Translations under genes and position numbers: made by a program
The notes under the pieces: generated by a model
Seen by the model: only the letters and a program-made list of their open reading frames with translations
Database searches by the model: none
Told to the model about the DNA's origin: nothing
Part shown: one piece after another, positions 49,721 to 61,600 of the stretch
Position numbering within the stretch: the first letter of the stretch is position 1
How the letters are laid out: each line of letters begins with the position of its first letter
DNA from: Cyrtodaria siliqua
Taxonomy: Eukaryota; Mollusca; Bivalvia; Adapedonta; Hiatellidae
Direction: 5' to 3'
Assembly: GCA_037043455.1 (NCBI GenBank)
Contig: JAWPHD010001270.1
Location: forward strand, 275,354 to 339,353
DNA: 64,000 bases

Positions 49721-50753
49721 CAAGTAATTTATTGTATTAGTCCGGAAATCGTTTACGGAAATAGACGAGATTTACCGAACGTTTACGGGTTTCTTGAAAA
49801 GAAGGAATTGGTGGATACATTGTAGAAATTTGGATACATTCAGGTATTACATAGGTAAACATAGAAAAAATGGTTTCCGCTCAATAACATTAGTTAGGAA
49901 TGATATGATGTGTACGTAGCTTATATGAAAAGCAAGTTGGGGTCAAGGTCACTGGTATTAATCAAAGCACTGAAAGCGCTGAATGCGGCGGGATTTGTGT
50001 AACAGACAAAATCTGAATATGATCAACATTCCATGCCACAAAGTGCAGGAAAAACGAATAGAAATGGGGGAAATAGCGTTGAACTCTACAATCTTTGGAA
50101 GTTTTGATCGAATCCGATCTTAAATACAGAAGATATAACGATAACAAGATTTCTATGTATGCTATATTCTAACACAATAACAATCCAGTGGTGTCTAAAC
50201 ATGTTTCTTAATTTCGTCTTATCATTAATAATAATTCACTGACATCGTGAATCACTAAAAAACTTTCGAAATAGTTGTTGCTATATACAATTATACATAA
50301 TAAAGCAATACTCATGTTGTTTTCACATTCTACCAGTAATTCGCCATAAAAATAGTTCTCAAAAATGCGTATACATATAGTGTGTTATATTTTGCTTTAG
50401 TTAGGAATGAGATATTGAAACTTTATGAGTAGGTAGCTTATATGGAATGGAATCTTTGGATTGCATATGCAAAACTACCCTCTTCAAAAAAATAACTCGC
50501 ATAGAACTGTCCACATACGTATATAACGTTTACGTTATAACACTTTTTAGTTTATTTTTAGTGCAGTTTCCTGTTAACCGCATTTGGAGCATATAATTGA
50601 TATTTGGAAATGTAATTCATCATGCTTTTGACAGTTTTAGTTTTACAAACTGAATGTCGACGGTATACAGTTACAAGGGGCGAAAATAATGTTGATCTTT
50701 AACCCGGTGTTAGTATACACGGCTGATGAAATCTTTCTTAGAAGATATTCAAC

Positions 50754-50800
50754 GCCCCCCCCCCCCACCCCCACCCCCAACCCCCGCAACCCCACCCCAT
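50754..50800. repeat. C-rich tract (G-rich on the minus strand)
   Basis: Runs of four to eleven C separated by single A or short aa/gcaa spacers. The minus strand has at least four G-runs of three or more, a potential G-quadruplex, in otherwise AT-rich DNA. Confidence 0.85.
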
Positions 50801-50825
50801 TTCCTTGTTGTTGTTTAATAGCAGA

Positions 50826-51157
50826 AATATAGTCAATCTATCAGTATAATATAGTCAATCTATCAGTATAAAATAGTCAATCTATCAGTATAAAATAGTC
50901 AATCTATCAGTATAATATAGTCAATCTATCAGTATAATATAGTCAATCTATCAGTATAAAATAGTCAATCTATCAGTATAATATAGTCAATCTATCAGTA
51001 TAAAATAGTCAATCTATCAGTATAATATAGTCAATCTATCAGTATAATATAGTCAATCTATCAGTATAATATAGTCAATCTATCAGTATAAAATAGTCAA
51101 TCTATCAGTATAATATAGTCAATCTATCAGTATAATATAGTCAATCTATCAGTATTC
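50826..51157. repeat. 22-bp satellite block 1, about 15 units
   Basis: The unit is atagtcaatctatcagtataat/a, with almost no other variation. Confidence 0.97.
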
Positions 51158-52131
51158 ATAACAATATTTAATTTAGCAATATTGTTAATTTAGTAATATA
51201 GTCATTAGAGTAGTATAAAATAGCCAATTTAGCAGTAGTTATTACAATAGGCAATCTAGCAGTATTATAATAGTCAATTAAGATGTTATTAAAATTTAGC
51301 AATATAGTCATACTAGTCAGCAGTATACTACATTAAGAAAGTCAATAAGAGCATAGTTATGTTAATCAGTATATCAGGATTTAAATAATTAATGGAGCAG
51401 TATCAGTATAGTCAATTTAGCAGAATTGTCATAGTACATTTAGCAATTATATAGGAGAATACTGCCGTATCATAATGCGCAATTTAGAATTATAGCAGTG
51501 AAGCCAATTTAGGCATATAGTTAATACTATAAAGCACTATATAATAGTCAATTAGCCGTATATTTATAGTCAATTAGCCGTATATTTATAGTCAATTAGC
51601 AGTATATTTATAGTCAATTAGCAGTATATTCATAGTCAATTAGCAGTATATTTATAGTCAATTAGCAGTATATTTATAATCAACTAGCAGTATATTCATA
51701 GTCAATTAGCAGTATATTCATAGTCAATTAGCAGTATATTTATAGTCAATTAGCAGTATATTCATAGTCAATTAGCAGTATATTTATAGTCAATTAGCAG
51801 TATATTTATAGTCAATTAGCAGTATATTTATAGTCAGTTATGCAATAGTTAGAGCATTAATCCATTTACCAACATTGTTACAGTTAATTTATATTGTATA
51901 TGTCAATATAGAAGTTTTTTTATAGTAATATTACAATAGTTAATTTAGAAGCATCCTAATAGTCAATTTAGTAGTATTTATTACAATAGTCAATTTAGTA
52001 GTATTTATTACAATAGTCAATTTAGTAGTTTTATAATAGTCAGTTTATATAATTAGCAATAAGTTCGATTTAGAAATATTGTCAATTTAGCACTGTATTA
52101 CAGTCAATTTAGCAGTATTTATTACAGTAAT
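51158..52131. repeat. Decayed 22-bp satellite with a fresh block
   Basis: Degenerate units (aatttagcagtattataata, gtcaat) run throughout. A regular block at about 51,545-51,840 has the 22-bp unit tatagtcaattagcagtatatt, about 13 copies with t/c variation. The same degenerate pattern continues at 52,928-53,279 and 53,578-53,620. Confidence 0.85.
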
Positions 52132-52133
52132 TA

Positions 52134-52927
52134 AAGGGGTTGATGCACCATTTTCAAACAAAGTTTATTTTAAAGGGCTTTGAAAAATCTGAAAGAATTA
52201 TCAAAATGACATGACAAATAAAGGAGATATGACCTATTGAAAATTTGAAAAGAAACATAAATGGAGGCAGCCTGATTTTCATTGCTTTAAAAAATATTTT
52301 GTCAATATGCCATATATGGTAAAAAGGCGCGATGATGCCATCGTTCCAAGATGGCTGCCTCCATTTATGTTCTTTGCAAATTTTCAATAGGTAATATCTC
52401 CTTTATTTTCCCCCCGTGTGGTTGCCGGGGGCCCAGTTTGGTCACGGGGCAAAGCATACGACCACTGCAGATCCCTTTGGAGGGGTAGGCAGAGGGGTAA
52501 AATCCCCCCAAATTCATGTTCATTTTATCATTTTTTGTTCATGTTCATTAAAAGTCTTCATCATGATCCCTGCATTGTTTCAGGTGCTATCTCGCTCGCA
52601 TCAAAGAGCAGTGGCAGAAAAACCATAACGTGGCTCCAGCGTAAATGGAGTTTCTACGATAGAATTTGCAGCAACTCTGCAGTTCAGGATGAAAAGGTTC
52701 TAGGCCCATTTTCCATATTTTATCTCGATGTACATGGAAGATGAGCCTGGCATGTTCATGCCTTTTAGGCGCCATATAACCTTTTCATGTGTTGGTGCGC
52801 CTTAAAACCCCAATTCAATTCAATTCCTTTATTTTTCATGACATTTTGATAATTCTTTCAGTTTTTTTCAAGCTTTTCAGAGCCCTTTTAAATAAATCGT
52901 GTTTGAAAATAGTGCATCAACCCCTTT
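52134..52927. mobile_element. MITE-B (TIR element) inserted in the 22-bp satellite
   Basis: The left end aaaggggttgatgcaccatt pairs with the right end gtgcatcaaccccttta, and the subterminal arms pair over about 100 bp (tttcaaa, aaaatctgaaagaattatca). An inner hairpin (aacataaatggaggcagcc with ggctgcctccatttatgtt) sits at about 52,253-52,372. The aattatcaaaat...gatatgacct block recalls MITE-A, suggesting related families. It is split by the insertion at 52,410-52,824. Confidence 0.8.
52410..52824 (+). mobile_element. 415-bp retroposon-like insertion with 11-bp TSD
   Basis: The duplicated target tcctttatttt flanks it exactly (52,399-52,409 and 52,825-52,835). It starts with a GC-rich segment (gtggttgccgggggcccagt) and ends with a (aattc)n-type tail (aaaaccccaattcaattcaa), the same tail class as the LINE fragment at 47,624. 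No reverse transcriptase is encoded and no clear tRNA head is seen. It is a SINE or a 5'-truncated LINE of unknown family. Confidence 0.7.
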
Positions 52928-53279
52928 ATTTTTTTGCAAATATTATAATAGTTCATTTAGTAATAGTGTTATAGTTTATTTTGCGGTAGGTAGGTAATTT
53001 GGCAATACAGTACATTTAACATTCACTTTAGTAATTTTACTATATATAGTCAATTTAGCAACACATTCAGTATAGCAATATAGTCAATCTGGCACCATAA
53101 TTATAACAGTCGATTTTGGAGTATTTATAATAGTTCATTTAACAGTACTGTAATATGCTATTAAGAAGTAAAGGTAATTTAGCGATATAGTCAATTCGTT
53201 TCGCGGTATTAAAATCGTCACTTTAACAGTAGTATTGTATTAAAGTTAGCAGTTTTATAATAGCCAACTAAATTCCATT
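52928..53279. repeat. Decayed 22-bp satellite, continued
   Basis: Degenerate tagtcaatttagcagta units, the right-hand continuation of the array broken by MITE-B. Confidence 0.75.
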
Positions 53280-53282
53280 TTG

Positions 53283-53577
53283 TTTATTTCGCTCTTCGCT
53301 CAGATAAAATTTTGTTAGATACTGGGACCATACGCCGCTGGACATGGAATTATCACATTAAAAGTAGAATGTCCACCGCCATATGCATGCCATCTTCGGG
53401 ATAGTTAAATGCTGTATTATGAATATTGAGTTCTGCTCAACCCGGGGCTACAGGGCGTGAACGGTAGAAGGCATATTTCACTACCGTTCATGAACAGTCT
53501 CAATCAAACCGAGACTGCAATATTTCGTATTTATCGTGTTCGGCCGTTTCCTAAGGTCCACCCTCATACTCTTTTTT
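53283..53577 (-). mobile_element. Dispersed repeat C, copy 2
   Basis: Reverse complement of 4,235-4,525 (ccatacgccgctggacatgg, gtccaccgccatatgcatg, atttcactaccgttcatgaa). It interrupts the decayed satellite, which resumes with ttagcagtattataaaagtc. Confidence 0.8.
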
Positions 53578-54793
53578 AGCAGTATTATAAAAGTCAGTTT
53601 AGCAGTTGTATAATAGACTTTATGATAGAGAAACTATATGTAAATGTACTTGTATGGTACGAGTGATATTTGCTGAAAAGTCCTTTTCAGACATATTGCG
53701 ATATTTTGATATAAATGCATTTATAATTTTTCTGTTGTAAGCTTTATATAAATAATTTCTGTTTCAATTATTCACTGAGCAGGTTTTATTTGTATGTCTG
53801 TGCGTTGGTTTTAAATGTGTAGATAGTAAAAGACAATGATATTAATCTCTAAATCAGTATTCCATAATGCCACAGCTATATTGTATTGACTTAATTCACA
53901 AACTCAAATTTGTTTTAGATTTGATGCATACCATTCGTCAAAAATAAGTCGTTAAGTGTTTGGTGCACAGATGTAGTTAAGCATTGTAACACCATAGAAA
54001 CGAAATGAAAATTGATGGGAATATAAGTGAATAGAATTTCCATTTATTCATCAGAATGCGGACGTTCGCCTTCTAGACAACCTTTATTGTGAAAAATCAA
54101 CAAATTATAAACTTTGTAAGACCATCGGGACTGACTGTCAAACAGCTTAGGTGTTATAATACGATAATAGCCGAGGGTAATCCGAGTTTGTTATCAAATC
54201 ACGAGTTATCTCGTAGTAACGATAATTGTTTGGTCTCGAAGGAGCTGTCCTCGCACCTAAAGGATAACATTACACGAGATTATGCGAGATTAAGGGGAAT
54301 TAGAGGTCATATTGTTGTCTTAAGGCTCTAATTTGACACCCAAAAGAGACGCAAGATGAATCGTAGGGGAAATAGGGAAATGAAAATTTATCAGAAATCA
54401 GAAAATTTACAGTATAATCAATCATTCTTTAAGAAAATCGGCTTTGTGTCATTAAGCCAATGGTGTTTAATGCAGATGCACCTAGACATTGTTTAACAAA
54501 TTATTTATCTTTCTCTGATAGAATTTCTATATTCCTTCCTATAAGCAGCGTCATATATATATATATATTTATTCAAAATACATAAGACCTTTAGGTCCAT
54601 GAGTACACAGGTACAACACAATACATTATATATACACACGGCAATAAATGGCAACATATAAAGTCTATTTTGTCACATATCATTTTTTGTCATACATTTT
54701 CTCCATTACTCACTAAGAAGTGTTTCAGTTCAAGATTCGTTCTCTTGGGAGAGTAAAAGAGTGATTATTTATATATACTTTAACATGTAATGC

Positions 54794-54828
<35 letters not shown>

Positions 54829-55231
54829 TACATATATACACACATATCTTTTTTATTTTATTTTTTTATTTTTTATTTTATATTTTTATTACACTCAAAC
54901 CTGTCTCAAATAGTCACTCATGTCATAAGAAGCCTGATATAAACTAGATATAAACTAAATATAAACTAGATATTAACATTTATCCATTTGAGAAAAAAAA
55001 AATTCAGTTAACAACGGCAACACACAATTTCCCACGGGAGTATAAATACTTCATTCTTTCTATAACTAATATGACTGGATTTCATTAGTAACGTATATTC
55101 GAAAGACACTAACAACTAAGTGTCATTAAACACGATGTAGTTTATTACTTATAAACTACCTTCATTCAACCATTAAACATACTTAACGAATATTTATAAT
55201 AGTGCTTACACTATCAAACCCGCACACAGAT
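53578..55231. other. Spacer with a possible retroposon tail
   Basis: The first ~45 bp are satellite. An 80-codon + frame at 54,089-54,331 is not recognised. tttattcaaaatacataaga followed by cctttaggtccatgagtaca at 54,567-54,606, next to (ta)n, resembles a non-LTR 3' end on the minus strand. (ta)n/(ca)n tracts lie at 54,553-54,567 and 54,794-54,846. Confidence 0.4.
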
Positions 55232-55615
55232 CAAATCGCTATATTGTTATGTCTACGCTATAACAACCCGGTCATTATGGCGAATCGTTATTGTTATGTC
55301 TACGCTATAACAACCCGGTCATTATGGCAAATCGTTATTGTTATGTCTACGCTATATAACAAGCCGGGCCTTATTGCGAATCGTTATTGTTATGTCTACA
55401 CTATATAACAACCCGGTCATTATGGCGAATCATTATTGTTATGTCTACACTATATAACAAGCCGGGCCTTATGGCGAATCGTTACTGTTATGTCTACACT
55501 ATATAACAATCCGGTCATTATGGCGAATCATTATTGTTATGTCTACACTATATGACAACACGAGCCTTATCGTAAATCGTTATTGTTATGTCTACATTAC
55601 CAACCCGGGCTCATA
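55232..55615. repeat. 47-50 bp tandem repeat, about 8 units
   Basis: The unit is ttattgttatgtctacgcta, then taacaacccggtcattatgg, then cgaatcg. Variants have tatataacaa or gccgggcctta. It grades into the next array at 55,600-55,740. Confidence 0.92.
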
Positions 55616-55639
55616 TAGCGAGTCGTTATTTGTAGGCCT

Positions 55640-58600
55640 AAAATACCATACAAAGTGAATCGTTACACTCGGACACATATAGTGGATCATCAATACCAAC
55701 CCGGCATATATAGCAAATAGTTAATCCCAACCCGGGTACGTATAACGGATCATCAATACCAACCCGGGCACATATAGCGGATAGTTAATTCCAACCCGGG
55801 TACGTTTAGTGGATCATCAATACCAACCCGGGCACATATAGCGGATAGTAAACGGATAGTTAATCCCAACCCGGGTACATATAGTGGATCATCAATACCA
55901 ACCCTGGCACATATAGTGGATAGTTAATACCAACCCGGGCACATATAGCGGATAGTTAATACCAACCCGGGCACATATAGTGGATCATCAATTCCAACCC
56001 GGCACATATAGCAGATAGTTAATACCAACCCGGGCACATATAGTGGATTATCAATACCAACCCGGCACATATAGCGGATAGTTAATCCCAACCCGGGTAC
56101 GTATAGTGGATCATCAATACCAACCCGGGCACATATAGCGGTTAGTTAATACTAAACCGGGCACATATAGCGGATAGTTAATCCCAACCCGGGTACGTAT
56201 AATGGATCATCCATACCAACCCGGGCACATATAGCGGATAGTTAATACCAACCCGGGCAAATATAGCGGATAGTTAAAACCAACCCGGGCACATATAGCG
56301 GATAGTTAAAACCAACCCGGGCACATATAGCGGATAGTTAATACCAACCCGGGCACATATAGTGGATTATCAATACCAACCCGGCCCATATAGCGGATAG
56401 TTAATCCCAACCCGGGTACGTATAGTGGATCATCAATACCAACCCGGGCACATATAGCGGTTAGGTAATACTAACCCGGGCACATATAGCGGATAGTTAA
56501 TCCCAACCCGGGTACGTATAGTGGATCATCCATACCAACCCCGGCACATATAGCGGATAGTTAATACCAACCCGGGCACATATAGTGGATTATCAATACC
56601 AACCCGGCCCATATAGCGGATAGTTAATCCCAACCCGGGTACGTATAACGAATCATCAATACCAACCCGGGCACATATAGCGGACAGTTAATTCCAACCC
56701 GGGTACGTTTAGTGGATCATCAATACCAACCGGGGCACATATAGCGGATAGTAAACGGATAGTTAATCCCAACCCGGGTACGTATAGTGGATCATCAATA
56801 CCAACCCGGGCACATATAGCGGATAGTTAATACCAACCAGGGCACATATAGCGGATAGTTAATACCAACCCGGGCACATATAGTGGATCATCAATACCAA
56901 CCCGGCACATATAGCGGATAGTTAATACCAACCCGGGCACATATAGTGGATTATCAATACCAACCCGGCACATATAGCGGATAGTTAATCCCAACCCGAG
57001 TACGTATAGTGGATCATCAATACCAACCGGGGCACATATAGCGGTTAGTTAATACTAACCCGGGCACATATAGCGGATAGTTAATCCCAACCCGGGTACG
57101 TATAATGGATCATCCATACCAACCCGGGCACATATAGCGGATAGTTAATACCAACCCGGGCAAATATAGCGGATAGTTAAAACCAACCCGGGCACATATA
57201 GCGGATAGTTAAAACCAACCCGGGCACATATAGCGGATAGTTAATACCAACCCGGGCACATATAGTGGATTATCAATACCAACCCGGCCCATATAGCGGA
57301 TAGTTAATCCCAACCCGGGTACGTATAGTGGATCATCAATACCAACCCGGGCACATATAGCGGTTAGTTAATACTAACCCGGGCACATATAGCGGATAGT
57401 TAATCCCAACCCGGGTACGTATAGTGGATCATCCATACCAACCCCGGCACATATAGCTGATAGTTAATACCAACCCGGGCACATATAGTGGATTATCAAT
57501 ACCAACCCGGCCCATATAGCGGATAGTTAATCCCAACCCGGGTACGTATAGTGGATCATCAATACCAACCCGGGCACATATAGCGGTTAGTTAATACTAA
57601 CCCGGGCACATATAGCGGATAGTTAATCCCAACCCGGGTACATATAGCGGATAGTTAAAACCAACCCGGGCACATATAGCGGATAGTTAATACCAACCCG
57701 GGCACATATAGTGGATTATCAATACCAACCCGGCCCATATAGCGGATAGTTAATCCCAACCCGGGTACGTATAGTGGATCATCAATACCAACCCGGGCAC
57801 ATATAGCGGTTAGGTAATACTAACCCGGGCACATATAGCGGATAGTTAATCCCAACCCGGGTACGTATAGTGGATCATCCATACCAACCCCGGCACATAT
57901 AGCGGATAGTTAATACCAACCCGGGCACATATAGTGGATTATCAATACCAACCCGGCCCATATAGCGGATAGTTAATCCCAACCCGGGTACGTATAACGA
58001 ATCATCAATACCAACCCGGGCACATATAGCGGACAGTTAATTCCAACCCGGGTACGTTTAGTGGATCATCAATACCAACCCGGGCACATATAGCGGATAG
58101 TAAACGGATAGTTAATCCCAACCCGGGTACGTATAGTGGATCATCAATACCAACCCGGGCACATATAGCGGATAGTTAATACCAACCAGGGCACATATAG
58201 CGGATAGTTAATACCAACCCGGGCACATATAGTGGATCATCAATACCAACCCGGCACATATAGCGGATAGTTAATACCAACCCGGGCACATATAGTGGAT
58301 TATCAATACCAACCCGGCACATATAGCGGATAGTTAATCCCAACCAGAGTACGTATAGTGGATCATCAATACCAACCCGGGCACATATAGCGGTTAGTTA
58401 ATACTAACCCGGGCACATATAGCGGATAGTTAATCCCAACCCGGGTACGTATAATGGATCATCCATACCAACCCGGGCACATATAGCGGATAGTTAATAC
58501 CAACCCGGGCAAATATAGCGGATAGTTAAAACCAACCCGGGCACATATAGCGGATAGTTAAAACCAACCCGGGCACATATAGCGGATAGTTAATACCAAC

Positions 58601-61600
58601 CCGGGCACATATAGTGGATTATCAATACCAACCCGGCCCATATAGCGGATAGTTAATCCCAACCCGGGTACGTAAAGTGGATCATCAATACCAACCCGGG
58701 CACATATAGCGGTTAGTTAATACTAACCCGGGCACATATAGCGGATAGTTAATCCCAACCCGGGTACGTATAGTGGATCATCCATACCAACCCCGGCACA
58801 TATAGCGGATAGTTAATACCAACCCGGGCACATATAGTGGATAATCAATACCAACCCGGCCCATATAGCGGATAGTTAATCCCAACCCGGGTACGTATAG
58901 TGGATCATCAATACCAACCCGGGCACATATAGCGGTTAGTTAATACTAACCCGGGCACATATAGCGGATAGTTAATCCCAACCCGGGTACGTATAGTGGA
59001 TCATCCATACCAACCCGGGCACATATAGCGGATAGTTAATACCAACCCGGGCAAATATAGCGGATAGTTAAAACCAACCCGGGCACATATAGCGGATAGT
59101 TAAAACCAACCCGGGCACATATAGCGAATAGTTAATACCAACCTGGGCACATATAGCGGATAGTTAATACCAACCTGGGCACATATAGCGGATAGTTAAT
59201 ACCAACCTGGGCACATATAGCGGATAGTTAATACCAACCCGGGCACATATAGCGGATAGTTAATACCAACCCGGGCACATATAGTGGATCATAAATACCA
59301 ACCTGGGCACATATAGCGGATAGTTAATGCCAACCTGGGCACATATAGCGGATAGTTAATACCAACCTGGGCACATATAGCGGATAGTTAATACCAACCC
59401 GGGCACATATAGTGGATCATCAATACCAACCCGGCACATATAGCGGATAGTTAATACCAACCCGGGCACATATAGTGGATCATCAATACCAACCCGGCAC
59501 ATATAGCGGATAGTTAATACTAACCCGGGCACATATAGCGGATAGTTAATCCCAACCCGGGTACGTATAGTGGATCATCAATACCAACCCGGCACATATA
59601 GCGGATAGTTAATACTAACCCGGGCACATATAGCGGATAGTTAATCCCAACCCGGGTACGTATAGTGGATCATCCATACCAACCCCGGCACATATAGCGG
59701 ATAGTTAATACCAACCCGGGCAAATATAGCGGATAGTTAAAACCAACCCGGGCACATATAGCGGATAGTTAATACCAACCCGGGCACATATAGTGGATCA
59801 TCAATACCAACCCGGCACATATAGCGGATAGTTAATACCAACCAGGGCACATATAGTGGATTATCAATACCAACCCGGCACATATAGTGGATAGTTAATC
59901 CCAACCCGGGTACGTATAGTGGATCATCAATACCAACCCGGGCACATATAGCGGTTAGTTAATACTAACCCGGGCACATATAGCGGATAGTTAATCCCAA
60001 CCCGGGTACATATAGTGGATCATCCATACCAACCCCGGTACATATAGCGGATAGTTAATACCAACCCGGGCACATATAGTGGATTATCAATACCAACCCG
60101 GCCCATATAGCGGATAGTTAATCCCAACCCGGGTACGTATAACGAATCATCAATACCAACCCGGGCACATATAGCGGACAGTTAATTCCAACCCGGGTAC
60201 GATTAGTTGATCATCAATACCAACCCGGGCACATATAGCGGATAGTAAACGGATAGTTAATCCCAACCCGGGTACGTATAGTGGATCATCAATACCAACC
60301 CGGGCACATATAGCGGATAGTTAATACCAACCCGGGCACATATAGCGGATAGTTAATACCAACCCGGGCACATATAGTGGATCATCAATACCAACCCGGC
60401 ACATATAGCGGATAGTTAATACCAACCCGGGCACATATAGTGGATTATCAATACCAACCCGGCACATATAGCGGATAGTTAATCCCAACCCGGGTACGTA
60501 TAGTGGATCATCAATACCAACCCGGGCACATATAGCGGTTAGTTAATACTAACCCGGGCACATATAGCGGATAGTTAATCCCAACCCGGGTACGTATAAT
60601 GGATCATCCATACCAACCCGGGCACATACAGCGGATAGTTAATACCAACCCGGGCAAATATAGCGGATAGTTAAAACCAACCCGGGCACATATAGCGGAT
60701 AGTTAAAACCAACCCGGGCACATATAGCGGATAGTTAATACCAACCGGGCACATATAGTGGATTATCAATACCAACCCGGCCCATATAGCGGATAGTTAA
60801 TCCCAACCCGGGTACGTATAGTGGATCATCAATACCAACCCGGGCACATATAGCGGTTAGTTAATACTAACCCGGGCACATATAGCGGATAGTTAATCCC
60901 AACCCAGGTACGTATAGTGGATCATCCATACCAACCCCGGCACATATAGCGGATAGTTAATACCAACCCGGGCACATATAGTGGATTATCAATACCAACC
61001 CGGCCCATATAGCGGATAGTTAATCCCAACCCGGGTACGTATAGTGGATCATCAATACCAACCCGGGCACATATAGCGGTTAGTTAATACTAACCCGGGC
61101 ACATATAGCGGATAGTTAATCCCAACCCGGGTACGTATAGTGGATCATCCATACCAACCCGGGCACATATAGCGGATAGTTAATACCAACCCGGGCAAAT
61201 ATAGCGGATAGTTAAAACCAACCCGGGCACATATAGCGGATAGTTAAAACCAACCCGGGCACATATAGCGAATAGTTAATACCAACCTGGGCACATATAG
61301 CGGATAGTTAATACCAACCTGGGCACATATAGCGGATAGTTAATACCAACCTGGGCACATATAGCGGATAGTTAATACCAACCCGGGCACATATAGCGGA
61401 TAGTTAATACCAACCCGGGCACATATAGTGGATCATAAATACCAACCTGGGCACATATAGCGGATAGTTAATGCCAACCTGGGCACATATAGCGGATAGT
61501 TAATACCAACCTGGGCACATATAGCGGATAGTTAATACCAACCCGGGCACATATAGTGGATCATCAATACCAACCCGGCACATATAGCGGATAGTTAATA

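Noticed and set aside
54089..54331. 80-codon + frame as a gene
   Set aside because: No family resemblance and no supporting context; kept only as a note in the spacer entry.
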